Notes: generated by a model not told the origin, from the sequence alone. A stretch of 64,000 nucleotides of DNA from Bacteroidota bacterium (GCA_028875125.1 JAPPGC010000016.1:62001-126000); one strand, 5' to 3'; counted from the first letter of the stretch, positions 28,712 to 37,483 are shown. Numbers and translations are program-made.

Positions 28712-28730
28712 CATCCAATGTTGATAACCA

Positions 28731-29402
28731 ATGGAGAATAGTCTGAGCCTAACCATCCGCGGAGGGGGGCATAAGTATGGGTACAGGAGGATTTTCAGCA
28801 AAGTTGAGCTGACACTGTTGCCGGGGGAGATACTTGCTATCACTGGTGCAAATGGTTCAGGGAAGTCTACATTGCTTAGAATTCTGGCAGGCGTTCTTCA
28901 ACCAACCAAGGGGGAGGTGGAACTAATATTGGACGGACAACGCATACCCAGAGAGCTGCATGCGCTGAATGTAGGTTTTGTAGCCCCTTATGTAAACGTG
29001 TACGAGGGCCTTACTCTGCGTGAGAATCTTGACTTTATAATGGGCGTCCGAGCAATGAATGAGCCGATGGAGCATCTAGAGTCTATAGTCGCAGAAGTTG
29101 GATTGTCAGGTTGGATTGATGCACAGGTGGGTACATACTCGACCGGGATGCAGCAGCGGGTACGCTTTGCAGCTGCATTATTGCACAGACCCAGGGTATT
29201 GCTGCTTGATGAACCGATGACAGGTTTAGATGCAAAGGGTAGGGCCGTGTTTGAGAAAGCCATATTCCGTGCACAGGAAGCAGGACACCTGGTCGCTATT
29301 GCCTCCAACTCCAAAGATGAGATCCGTTTGACGAACCGCTCGCTGTGTATTGAAGATTTTGCACCGAGATCAACTGCTCCGGTGCAGTCATCAGGAAAAT
29401 AA
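28731..29402 (+). CDS. ABC transporter ATP-binding protein, CcmA-like
   Basis: This 223-aa ATPase has Walker A GANGSGKST (about residues 41-49), signature YSTGMQQRVRFAAALL, Walker B RVLLLDEPMTGLD and the H-loop region replaced by LVAIASNSKDE, where the usual histidine appears to be Asn or Ser. Length and the GMQQR signature resemble CcmA of the haem exporter. No ccmB, ccmC or other permease gene is adjacent, so its membrane partner is encoded elsewhere. The missing H-loop histidine is worth checking by alignment. Confidence 0.82.
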   Translation: MENSLSLTIRGGGHKYGYRRIFSKVELTLLPGEILAITGANGSGKSTLLRILAGVLQPTKGEVELILDGQRIPRELHALNVGFVAPYVNVYEGLTLRENLDFIMGVRAMNEPMEHLESIVAEVGLSGWIDAQVGTYSTGMQQRVRFAAALLHRPRVLLLDEPMTGLDAKGRAVFEKAIFRAQEAGHLVAIASNSKDEIRLTNRSLCIEDFAPRSTAPVQSSGK

Positions 29403-29437
29403 GTCGTATACTTTGGGGGAGCTAACACCATTAAATC

Positions 29438-29695
29438 ATGATACCCCGCAAGCGTAAGGGTATGATTATCAAGAACACGGACAAAAAGCCGTTGACCGTT
29501 AAGCTGAAGCACCGTGAAATCGGGCTCCCACCCGGTGGAACAGCTCCGATTACTTCGGATGAAGTGATGGAGAATGCAATGCGTGATCTGTTACAGGTTC
29601 GCCAATTGGCGATCGTTCGGCCGCTCACAGAGCAGGAAAATAAAGAGGTCCAAAACCAGTTTGCCGTTAGGGAAAAATCCGAGGAACATCAATGA
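29438..29695 (+). CDS. Small conserved-looking protein coupled to the queuosine glycosyltransferase gene
   Basis: This is an 85-aa protein of unknown family. It has short beta-like segments (MIIKNTDKKPLTVKLKHREIGLPPGGTAPI) followed by a helical region (TSDEVMENAMRDLLQVRQLAIV) and a charged tail. It has no signal peptide or membrane segment. The first ATG (29438) adds a basic MIPRKRKG; an internal ATG at 29462 is an alternative start. Its stop overlaps the next gene's ATG by 4 bases (ATGA), suggesting the two products are made together. Confidence 0.6.
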   Translation: MIPRKRKGMIIKNTDKKPLTVKLKHREIGLPPGGTAPITSDEVMENAMRDLLQVRQLAIVRPLTEQENKEVQNQFAVREKSEEHQ

Positions 29696-30822
29696 AGGTA
29701 CTGGCACTCGAGCCTTGGTATGGAGGTTCGCACCGGAACTTTGTAGATGGACTCATCAAGAATAGTTGTCACGAGTACGAACTCGTAACGATGGCGGCGA
29801 GGTTCTGGAAGTGGAGACTCCAGGGCGGTGCGCAGACTCTCGCACGCAAATGCAGCCAACTGGCGGAGAGTGGCTTCACGCCAGATGTGATCTTGGCCTC
29901 CAGTATGGTCAACATTCCGGCATTTCTTGCTCTCAGCCGAAAATATATTGGGAATGTGCCAGTAGTCTACTATTTGCACGAGAATCAATTGACATATCCG
30001 TTATCCAAGGAAGAGAAACGGGATTTGTCGTACGCCTACATCAACTATCTGTCGTGTTTGGCAGCAGATCAAGTTGTATTCAATTCGGAGTTTCACTACA
30101 ACGAGTTTATACGTGCCCTTCCCGGGTTGCTCCGTGTGTTTCCAGACTACACACATCTGCATACAGTGTCGGAAATCCGCGCAAAGAGCAGGGTCATGCA
30201 CCTTGGAATGAATCTTCAGGCACACGCACGCTATTCCAACACGCAGGGCTCTGATAGGGACTCTCCGATTGTACTTTGGAATCAGCGCTGGGAGTACGAC
30301 AAGAATCCTGAGGCATTCTTCAGGTTAATGAACCGGTTGGATGATGCAGGGTGTCGGTTTCGGTTGATTCTTGCGGGTAAACGTTTTGAGGAGCAGCCCT
30401 CGGAGTTCGACACGGCCTTTGAGCGATATGCCGACCGAATTTTACACTATGGATATGCGGAGGATTTTGAGGAATACAGTCGGCTTCTACATCGGGCCGA
30501 TATTGTGGTATCCACGGCAATCCATGAATTTTTTGGCATAGCAATGCTGGAAGCGATTTATTGTGGTTGTCATCCGCTGCTGCCAAATCGTTTGAGTTAC
30601 CCCGAGTTAATTCCAGAAAAGCTGCACAAGCCATTGTTACATGCTCCAATTCTGTACGACGATGATGAAAGTCTCTTCACAATCTTGAAGGCGATGTTGA
30701 TGGGAGAGGAGCGTCCCCTCCCACACGGAACGCTCCGCGGCATCGTAGAGCACCTTGACTGGTCTGTCCATGTAGAGCAGTACGACGCACTTATGGCGTC
30801 ACTGCACCAAAATCCGTCATGA
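29692..30822 (+). CDS. GTDC1/QTMAN-like glycosyltransferase (DUF3524), putative tRNA-queuosine mannosyltransferase
   Basis: This 376-aa GT-B enzyme matches the DUF3524-GT4 layout of human GTDC1, the enzyme that mannosylates queuosine in tRNA-Asp. Shared motifs include EPWYGGSHRNFVDGL at the N-terminus, YYLHENQLTYP, an ADQVVFNSEFHYNEF segment, VLWNQRWEYDKNPEAFF opening the C-terminal domain, and the donor-binding block STAIHEFFGIAMLEAIYCGCHPL. The near identity of these blocks to the eukaryotic enzyme supports a related reaction: mannose from GDP-mannose onto queuosine or a similar nucleoside. No queuosine biosynthesis gene is in the window. Family assignment is strong; the bacterial substrate is inferred. 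Confidence 0.85.
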   Translation: MKVLALEPWYGGSHRNFVDGLIKNSCHEYELVTMAARFWKWRLQGGAQTLARKCSQLAESGFTPDVILASSMVNIPAFLALSRKYIGNVPVVYYLHENQLTYPLSKEEKRDLSYAYINYLSCLAADQVVFNSEFHYNEFIRALPGLLRVFPDYTHLHTVSEIRAKSRVMHLGMNLQAHARYSNTQGSDRDSPIVLWNQRWEYDKNPEAFFRLMNRLDDAGCRFRLILAGKRFEEQPSEFDTAFERYADRILHYGYAEDFEEYSRLLHRADIVVSTAIHEFFGIAMLEAIYCGCHPLLPNRLSYPELIPEKLHKPLLHAPILYDDDESLFTILKAMLMGEERPLPHGTLRGIVEHLDWSVHVEQYDALMASLHQNPS

Positions 30823-30835
30823 TGGACAGGTCGAA

Positions 30836-31297
30836 TTGATCAACCCAGATTTTGTTATGCCTACAGTACATTATCAGCGTGTAAGGAGCTTCATGGAGAA
30901 AGCGGGCCAGGAAACTCCGTCCGAAGTAGTTGTGCCTGACGAGCATACCCGATTGCTTCGGGCGCGTCTTATTCTGGAAGAGGCCATCGAGACGGTGAAT
31001 GCACTTGGCATCGCAGTCAAGGTCCCCGAGGGTGAACTGGAAATTGATACGTGCATGTTCAAACCGGAGAGGGCAATTGATCTGGAAGGTGTGGCAGACG
31101 GCTGTGCAGATATATCTGTTGTAACGGTTGGCACGTTAATTGCCTTTGGGATTGACGATGAACAACTGCTGCGTGAAGTAGATGAAGCAAACCTTAGAAA
31201 GTTTGGTCCAGGTAGCTACGTTCGCGAAGATGGCAAATGGATGAAGCCGTCGGATTGGACACCACCGGATATTGCAGGTGTGCTGGGCACACAATAG
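30836..31297 (+). CDS. MazG-like nucleotide pyrophosphohydrolase
   Basis: This 153-aa all-alpha protein shows the divalent-metal motif of MazG/PRA-PH enzymes: LILEEAIETVNAL on one helix and EGVADGCADISVVTVGTLIAFGI on the next, with acidic residues spaced for Mg2+. The C-terminus EVDEANLRKF is also typical. Such enzymes hydrolyse nucleoside triphosphates to monophosphate and pyrophosphate, for house-cleaning or biosynthesis. The start is either TTG at 30836 (14 bp after the previous stop) or ATG at 30857. It may be cotranscribed with the glycosyltransferase. Confidence 0.78.
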   Translation: MINPDFVMPTVHYQRVRSFMEKAGQETPSEVVVPDEHTRLLRARLILEEAIETVNALGIAVKVPEGELEIDTCMFKPERAIDLEGVADGCADISVVTVGTLIAFGIDDEQLLREVDEANLRKFGPGSYVREDGKWMKPSDWTPPDIAGVLGTQ

Positions 31298-31648
31298 TTG
31301 CAGAAAAGGAGTGCTAAGCTTGGGAATGACATCCCAGGCTTGTAGTCTCTCAAAGACCGATCTTTGGTTCAACTTTACCGGTCACGGTAGTCAGGATATT
31401 TCTTGCCGTACAGATGCAGGAGGAACCTTGTGAAGGTTGTCACCTGCAACCTGGAATATGTTTTCGTTGTACTAAACGAGGGATGGGACCTGCTGAAATT
31501 CAAACGTCATCGAGTTTAGAGGTTCAGCAAAGGGTACTATGGGGAATCATTTTACCGTGAGTTGCAATCCTGCCTGATGCGGGTACGGTAGGCGGGAACG
31601 CAAGTGAAGTTGATTCGTGAATATCATTTAGGACAGGACAGAGAGTTG
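31298..31648. other. Intergenic leader region of the GWxTD gene
   Basis: This 350-base gap contains a compound hairpin at 31416-31447: outer GCAGG/CCTGC and inner AACCTT-GTG-AAGGTT. A GTG-started frame of 29 codons begins inside the hairpin loop at 31430 (ends in TAG, basic C-terminus). Nothing else recognisable is seen. Confidence 0.45.
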
Positions 31649-33070
31649 ATGACTAAAACATGTTATTTGATAGCCCTCCTGGGGTTGCTTCTTTCTGCGG
31701 CCAGCAGTACAGCACAGCAGGCTCCCCAGATTGATATTGACTACGTTTCATTCGCTTATGATGAACAGGAGTCAATGGTTGAGCTTTATATGGCGGTCGA
31801 AGCAGGTTCACTCACCTATGAAGCGGGTGATTCGCTTCACACTGCCACGATTCCCCTTGAATTAAGCTTGCTCAGTTCCTCTGATACGGATCTGGATGCA
31901 TCAGCAGAGCGTGTTGTATGGGAGCGGCAGATGGATCTGCAGTTTGCTGTGATGGATCCGTCTGTGATTACAGAAGGGCAGGTGTTTTTGCGTCAAGTCC
32001 GGCTAACAGTCGTACCCGGTGAGTACGAACTGCAAATCGTCATGCCCGTGTCCGGCCAAGATCCCGCGCAGGCCAGCCGTGATGTAATCATACCGGACTA
32101 TAGTCAGCAGGAAAGCTGTACACTTTCAGACATAACACTGGCCTCCAGGATTACTCCTTCGGAGGACAGAGAGGATCCGTTCTTTAAGAACAGTCTGCAT
32201 ATACGTCCAAATGCCAGTCAGTTATACGGTGAAGGGGCTGCAAATCTCTTCTACTATGCAGAGGCCTACAATACTGCATGCGCAGCTTCGGGTACGGACG
32301 AGTATACGATGCTGATATACGTTTCTGAAGCGAACAGGCCGGCGCCAATCACAGGTTTACAGAAGCGCTCGAAACGACCGGTGCGTCTGACGGATGTCCT
32401 TGTCGGCAGGTTTAATTTGGCACCTCTTGTTTCTGGCACCTACTTTCTGCACATGGTAGTTCTTGACGATGCCAATGAGTCCAAGGTTGAGCAAGCCCGT
32501 AAATTCTTTGTCTTCAATCCAAGTGCAGATTCGGCGCTGGCACAGCCTGTCGTTGCCACGGAAACATTCGAGACAAGTGGTTATGCCACTATGCCGGAGG
32601 ACGAAGTAGAGCAGGGGCTTGAGCATATTCAGATTATTGCCACGGAGCAGGAGTTGCGGCGGATCAGGAATGTGGAGGATCTCAATGAGCGGCGCCGACT
32701 GCTGATGGACTTTTGGTTGGTACGTGATCCCACTCCAAGGACGGGGGTCAATGAATACCGGGATGAATTCTACAGCCTGCTGATGTATGCTAATGAGCGT
32801 TATTCGGTTCAGCGCATAGATGGATGGGAGACAGACAGAGGGCGTATTCTGATAAAATATGGACGCCCGAGCGCCATTGAACAGCACCAGTACGATAGGG
32901 GGTTTAAACCCTACGAAATCTGGAACTACAATAATATTTCTGGTGAGGGTCAGGCCATGTTTGTATTTGCAGACCTGGACGGATTTGGCGAGTATGAACT
33001 TATTCATTCGACCGTTGCAGGTGAACGTAAGCTACCAGACTGGATCAGAAGAATCAGCGAGTCCTATTAG
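31649..33070 (+). CDS. GWxTD-domain exported protein
   Basis: This is a 473-aa secreted or periplasmic protein with signal peptide MTKTCYLIALLGLLLSAASSTAQ. The first 270 residues look beta-rich, with DIDYVSFAYDEQESMVELYM resembling a fibronectin-like module. The C-terminal GWxTD domain includes RDEFYSLLMYANERY and GWETDRGRILIKYGRP, the family signature, then YEIWNYN and FVFADLDGFGEY. Function of the family is unknown; it is common in Rhodothermota, Bacteroidota and neighbouring phyla. The start was moved from GTG 31604 to ATG 31649, which gives a proper signal peptide. It is followed 15 bp later by asnS. Confidence 0.88.
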   Translation: MTKTCYLIALLGLLLSAASSTAQQAPQIDIDYVSFAYDEQESMVELYMAVEAGSLTYEAGDSLHTATIPLELSLLSSSDTDLDASAERVVWERQMDLQFAVMDPSVITEGQVFLRQVRLTVVPGEYELQIVMPVSGQDPAQASRDVIIPDYSQQESCTLSDITLASRITPSEDREDPFFKNSLHIRPNASQLYGEGAANLFYYAEAYNTACAASGTDEYTMLIYVSEANRPAPITGLQKRSKRPVRLTDVLVGRFNLAPLVSGTYFLHMVVLDDANESKVEQARKFFVFNPSADSALAQPVVATETFETSGYATMPEDEVEQGLEHIQIIATEQELRRIRNVEDLNERRRLLMDFWLVRDPTPRTGVNEYRDEFYSLLMYANERYSVQRIDGWETDRGRILIKYGRPSAIEQHQYDRGFKPYEIWNYNNISGEGQAMFVFADLDGFGEYELIHSTVAGERKLPDWIRRISESY

Positions 33071-33085
33071 GTTGTGGCCGCAATA

Positions 33086-34573
33086 ATGATAGAATCCCTG
33101 GAAGGGCGGGTTGGCTCAGTGGTTACGTTGCAGGGGTGGTTGCAACAAAAACGTGCTTCCAAGGGGTTGATCTTTTTGGTTATTCGCGACGGAACGGGAT
33201 TGGTCCAATGTGTAGTTAATCAGCGCGATGTGGATGAACACTCGTGGGCTAGTGCGTCAACCATGACTCAGGAAACCTCGCTCACAGTCAAGGGTGAGGT
33301 ATGTGTGGATGAGCGTCAGATTGGTGGCGTCGAGGTGCAGGTCTCCGGTCTTGAGATCATTCATTTGGTCAGCGACTACCCCATTACTCCGAAGGTGCAT
33401 GGAGTAGAGTTTTTGATGGATCGACGCCATCTGTGGTTGCGCAGTCGTCGGCCGTGGGCCGTTATGCGTGTGCGTAATTGCGTGATCATGAGTATCCACA
33501 ACTTTTTCCAGGAGCGTGGTTTCCTGCAAATGGATGCTCCTATCCTCACACAGAATGCAGTGGAGGGGACTAGTACACTATTCGAGATAGACTATTTTGG
33601 TAGTCCTGCATACCTGACACAGAGCGGACAGCTCCATGGAGAGGTCATGGCGATGGCCTTTAGTAAAATTTACACCTTCGGTCCTGTTTTCAGGGCGGAG
33701 AAATCCAAGACCCGGAGGCACTTGACAGAATTCTGGATGATAGAGCCGGAGATGGCCTTTTATGATCTGGATATGAATATGACACTTGCTGAAGATTTTC
33801 TAGTTCGGGTTGCATCTGATGCTTTACGTAACTGTGAGGATGAACTGGAGTTACTGGGAAGGGATCTGGACGCACTAAGGCGTGTTCAGGCGCCGTTTCC
33901 TCGTATCAGCTATTCGGAAGCCGTGGAGCTATTGCGCAGTGATAAGACCAAGAGACTAGTGGAAGTAAAGATAGATGCGCTACACAGTGAGAAGTCTGAT
34001 CTGGAAAAGGAACGGGTCAGTAACAAATCCAATTATGGGCAACTGAAAGAATGGAAGAAACGTCGAGTCGATGCACGTGAGATTGAGATTAACGCTCGTC
34101 TAGCCCAGGTACAGGAAGAATTGCGGAACTTGCCAAGATGGTGGCAATCTGCGGCCGAGTTTGAGTGGGGAGGAGATTTTGGCGGCAGTGATGAAACGTT
34201 GTTAACCTGGCATTTCGATCGCCCCATCATCGTCCACCGTTATCCGGAAGCGGTCAAGGCTTTCTACATGAAACGTGATCCAGAAGATGATAGGCTAGCG
34301 CTTGGAATGGATGTTCTCGCTCCCGAAGGTTTTGGCGAGATTATCGGTGGAGGGCAGCGTGCCGACGATTTGGCTTTTCTGGAGGAACAGGTTGAGCGGC
34401 ACGACTTGCCGCGCGAGGCTTTTGAATGGTACTTTGATCTTCGCCGCTATGGCAGCGTGCCACACAGTGGATTTGGACTAGGCCTTGAACGGACCGTATC
34501 ATGGATCTGTGGGCTGGAACATATTCGGGAAACCATTCCGTTTCCCCGCACACTAGGACGCCTGACGCCATAG
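33086..34573 (+). CDS. asnS: Asparagine-tRNA ligase
   Basis: This 495-aa class IIb synthetase charges tRNA-Asn. The N-terminal OB-fold anticodon domain reads VTLQGWLQQKRASKGLIFLVIRDGTG. The catalytic core has motif 2 FRAEKSKTRRHLTEFWMIEPEMAF and motif 3 GFGLGLERTVSWICG near the C-terminus, ending RTLGRLTP as in AsnRS. Between them a lysine- and glutamate-rich insertion of about 65 residues (LVEVKIDALHSEKSDLEKE...RNLPRWWQ) predicts a coiled coil, absent from E. coli AsnRS. The start is at ATG 33086; a GTG at 33074 is possible. Confidence 0.94.
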   Translation: MIESLEGRVGSVVTLQGWLQQKRASKGLIFLVIRDGTGLVQCVVNQRDVDEHSWASASTMTQETSLTVKGEVCVDERQIGGVEVQVSGLEIIHLVSDYPITPKVHGVEFLMDRRHLWLRSRRPWAVMRVRNCVIMSIHNFFQERGFLQMDAPILTQNAVEGTSTLFEIDYFGSPAYLTQSGQLHGEVMAMAFSKIYTFGPVFRAEKSKTRRHLTEFWMIEPEMAFYDLDMNMTLAEDFLVRVASDALRNCEDELELLGRDLDALRRVQAPFPRISYSEAVELLRSDKTKRLVEVKIDALHSEKSDLEKERVSNKSNYGQLKEWKKRRVDAREIEINARLAQVQEELRNLPRWWQSAAEFEWGGDFGGSDETLLTWHFDRPIIVHRYPEAVKAFYMKRDPEDDRLALGMDVLAPEGFGEIIGGGQRADDLAFLEEQVERHDLPREAFEWYFDLRRYGSVPHSGFGLGLERTVSWICGLEHIRETIPFPRTLGRLTP

Positions 34574-34577
34574 GAGT

Positions 34578-35252
34578 ATGCAGCTGTATCCCCAAAGGTC
34601 ATTGCGGTTTATTGGACGCCCATCAGAAGAAATGTTGGTCCGTGCGCAGGATTTTTTCAATCTTATGCAGGGGCGACGCTCTGTGCGCACGTTCAGTGAC
34701 CGCCCCGTTCCGCGAGCGTTGATTGAGCAGGCGATTTTGACTGCCGGTACGGCACCCAGCGGTGCACATCGGGAGCCGTGGCATTTTGTTGCTGTGAGTG
34801 ATCGCGAATTGCAATCAAAAATTCGTCAGGCTGCCGAGAAGGAGGAGCGGGAGAGTTACGAGAGACGGATGCCAAAGGCTTGGCGCGAGGCAATTGATCC
34901 GCTAGGAACGGACTGGCATAAGCCTTTTCTCGAAACAGCCCCTTGGATTGTCATTTGCTTCGCAAAAAATGTTGGGGATGATGGAAAGAAGAACTACTAT
35001 GTGCAGGAAAGCTGTGGCATAGCCTGTGGTCTCTTCATCGCGGCGATTCACAACCTAGGGCTGGTTACCCTAACCCATACGCCGAGCCCCATGCGTTTTC
35101 TGGGCGAAATCCTTGGTCGTCCCAAAAATGAGCGGGCATTCATTCTATTCCCCGTGGGTTATCCTGCGGAGAACACTAAGGTGCCGGATCTACAGCGCAA
35201 GAACCTCGGGGAACTTTCTACCTGGCACGAAGAGAAGACGGTGCAGAAGTAG
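34578..35252 (+). CDS. Iodotyrosine deiodinase-like nitroreductase-fold flavoprotein
   Basis: This 224-aa FMN enzyme is strikingly close to mammalian iodotyrosine deiodinase: RRSVRTFS.RPVP, TAGTAPSGAHREPWHFV, YERRMPKAWRE, DWHKPFLETAP, CGIACGLFIAAIHNLGLVT and PVGYPAENTKVPDLQRK. The residues that grip the iodotyrosine zwitterion in human IYD (Glu157, Tyr161, Lys182) correspond to Glu90, Tyr94 and Lys115, with the same spacing. The expected reaction is reductive dehalogenation of halotyrosines, with NAD(P)H-derived electrons. It lacks the mammalian membrane anchor. It lies 4 bp after asnS, in the same operon. Confidence 0.85.
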   Translation: MQLYPQRSLRFIGRPSEEMLVRAQDFFNLMQGRRSVRTFSDRPVPRALIEQAILTAGTAPSGAHREPWHFVAVSDRELQSKIRQAAEKEERESYERRMPKAWREAIDPLGTDWHKPFLETAPWIVICFAKNVGDDGKKNYYVQESCGIACGLFIAAIHNLGLVTLTHTPSPMRFLGEILGRPKNERAFILFPVGYPAENTKVPDLQRKNLGELSTWHEEKTVQK

Positions 35253-35257
35253 AAGCT

Positions 35258-35285
35258 AAGGGGCCCGCCCGAGGGTGAGCCCCTT
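35258..35285. terminator. Bidirectional hairpin between convergent genes
   Basis: AAGGGGC (35258-35264) pairs with GCCCCTT (35279-35285) across a 14-base loop, followed by one more T and then GGGG. It lies exactly between the convergent IYD-like gene and glnN, and could stop both transcripts. Confidence 0.6.
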
Positions 35286-35296
35286 TGGGGCTTCAA

Positions 35297-37483
35297 TCAG
35301 TGTACAAACAGGATCTCGTCGTAGTTTGGTAGCGGCCACATCTTTTCTGGTACTAGGCCTTCCAATTTATCCGCCGCCTCTCGCACTTTATCCATAGCCG
35401 GTATGATCATGTCTTTTTTGTGCATTGCTTCGGCAGCCAAGCTTTCCTGATGCATATTCAGCAGCTTGGTTAGCTCATCCACAGCACTCACCAGTTCGGA
35501 CAGTGTATCGTTGAGCGTCTTGACGACGGGGACCACGGATTCTTTCACATGCAACCCAATGCCTTTGGTCTGTGCGGCAGTCTGTGTGAGTTCATTCAGG
35601 TAACTGAACCCGGCGGGCAGCACTTGTGTTCGCACGAGATTCTCCAATGTTCTGGCCTCAATATCAACTGTCATCTCATACTGCTCCAAGGCAACCTCGT
35701 AACGGGCGTGTAATTCGGAGGAGCTGAGGATACCAAAGGATTCAAAAAGTTGAGTATTCTTCTCGGAAGTCAGGTGTCCAAGTGCATCAACTGTCGTGCG
35801 CAGATTCAGCAGACCACGTCGCTCAGCTTCCTGGTGCCATTCTTCTGCATAGTTATCTCCCTCAAAAAGAATATCCTTGCATTCTCTGGCGATCTCAGCC
35901 ACCATCTCAAGAACGACATCTTTAAGGGAATCCGGGCCTTTATCGTCTTTATCCCGTAGGCGGTTGCGAAGGCTGTTTGCAAAGTCTCGCAGCGACTCAG
36001 CAACTGAAGCATTAAGTACAACATTCGGGAAAGCGAGTGATTGATCAGAGCCTACTGCACGAAACTCGAACTTATTGCCGGTAAAGGCGAATGGTGAGGT
36101 ACGGTTACGATCTCCTGCGTGTTTGGGTATGAGCGGAAGCATACTCACTCCCAAAAACAGGTCCGTATCTTTTGCAGTACTCAGCACATCGCCGGTTATA
36201 AGTTTTTGGTACAGATCGTAGAGCTGCGTTCCGAGGAAGACGCTTAAAATAGCAGGGGGGGCTTCATTGGCCCCCAAACGGTGGTCGTTGCTGGCGGAAC
36301 ACACCGATATACGAAGCAGGTCCTGGTGTCTGTATACAGCACGGATCACTGCTGAGCAGAAAACTAGGAAGGGCAGATTTTCGTGTGGTGCTTCTCCGGG
36401 ATCAAGCAGGTTTTTTCCTTTATCAGTAGCGATTGACCAGTTAATATGTTTACCTGAGCCGTTCAGGTCAGCGAATGGTTTTTCATGCAAAAGTGCCACC
36501 AGACCGTGCTTGCGTGCGATACGCTTCATGATAATCATCATGAGTTGCTGGTGGTCAGAGGCAATACCACTGGTCTCGAAGACCGGTGCAACCTCGTACT
36601 GGCTGGGTGCAACCTCGTTATGGCGAGTCTTAACGGGGATTCCCAGACGATAGAGCTCTTTTTCGGTTGCCAGCATGCACGCAAGGATTCGACTGGGGAT
36701 CTCTCCGAAGTAATGGTCATCCAGCTGTTGTCCTTTCGGGGGTGCGGCACCGAGAAGTGTACGTCCCGTATTGACTAGGTCTGCCCGGCGGTAGAAATAT
36801 TCCTCATCAATCAGGAAATACTCCTGCTCTGCTCCCACGGTTGTCTGTACACGTTCGACATGTTCGCCAAGCAGGCGCAGGACACGGCGTGCCTGCCTGT
36901 CTAGCGCATCAATGGAGCGTAGCAGCGGTGTTTTGTGGTCAAGTGCTTCACCGGTCCATGAGACAAAACATGTTGGAATAGCGAGGTAACTCCCGTTCTC
37001 ATTCTCAACCAAAAAAGCAGGTGAAGAGGGATCCCAGATCGTATATCCGCGTGCCTCATGCGTAGCTCTGAGACCACCGCTCGGGAAGCTGGATGCGTCT
37101 GGTTCTCCTTGTATGAGGTCCCTTCCGCGCAGGCTTGCGATTGCCTTGCCGACAACTGTCGGATTAATGAAGCTGTCGTGCTTACCGGCGGTTTTACCTG
37201 TGAGCGGTTGAAACCAATGGACAAAATGCGTAGCTCCACGCTCCAGGGCCCACTCCTTCATGGTCAGTGCCACGATCTCAGCGTGATGAGTAGCAATAGG
37301 AGAGCTTTTGGTGATACAGTTCACCATCCCCTGGAAAACCTCCTTCGGCAGCCGCTTGCGCATCTCGTCGATACCAAACGTGTTTTCAGCGAAGTGGACC
37401 TCCAGGTCAGGCGGCTCAATCGTATCAATGTGATTGGCGCGATATTTAGTCGCAGCGGTGATGTTGTGGAGTCTGAGGCTCAT
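35297..37483 (-). CDS. glnN: Glutamine synthetase type III
   Basis: This 728-aa enzyme makes glutamine from glutamate, ammonia and ATP. It is the large type III form: N-terminal EVHFAENTFGIDEMRKRLPK, the GSIII signature HFVHWFQPLTGKTAGKHDSF, ATP-site KPFADLNGSGKHINWS, and ANEAPPAILSVFLG. Length (about 725) fits GSIII dodecamers and rules out GSI and GSII. It is monocistronic, with an AT-rich upstream region of nearly 400 bases that probably carries nitrogen-responsive control. Confidence 0.96.
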   Translation of the reverse strand: MSLRLHNITAATKYRANHIDTIEPPDLEVHFAENTFGIDEMRKRLPKEVFQGMVNCITKSSPIATHHAEIVALTMKEWALERGATHFVHWFQPLTGKTAGKHDSFINPTVVGKAIASLRGRDLIQGEPDASSFPSGGLRATHEARGYTIWDPSSPAFLVENENGSYLAIPTCFVSWTGEALDHKTPLLRSIDALDRQARRVLRLLGEHVERVQTTVGAEQEYFLIDEEYFYRRADLVNTGRTLLGAAPPKGQQLDDHYFGEIPSRILACMLATEKELYRLGIPVKTRHNEVAPSQYEVAPVFETSGIASDHQQLMMIIMKRIARKHGLVALLHEKPFADLNGSGKHINWSIATDKGKNLLDPGEAPHENLPFLVFCSAVIRAVYRHQDLLRISVCSASNDHRLGANEAPPAILSVFLGTQLYDLYQKLITGDVLSTAKDTDLFLGVSMLPLIPKHAGDRNRTSPFAFTGNKFEFRAVGSDQSLAFPNVVLNASVAESLRDFANSLRNRLRDKDDKGPDSLKDVVLEMVAEIARECKDILFEGDNYAEEWHQEAERRGLLNLRTTVDALGHLTSEKNTQLFESFGILSSSELHARYEVALEQYEMTVDIEARTLENLVRTQVLPAGFSYLNELTQTAAQTKGIGLHVKESVVPVVKTLNDTLSELVSAVDELTKLLNMHQESLAAEAMHKKDMIIPAMDKVREAADKLEGLVPEKMWPLPNYDEILFVH

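Noticed and set aside
32357-33007. 216-codon minus-strand ORF opposite the GWxTD gene
   Set aside because: Antisense to the GWxTD domain, whose signature is intact on the plus strand.
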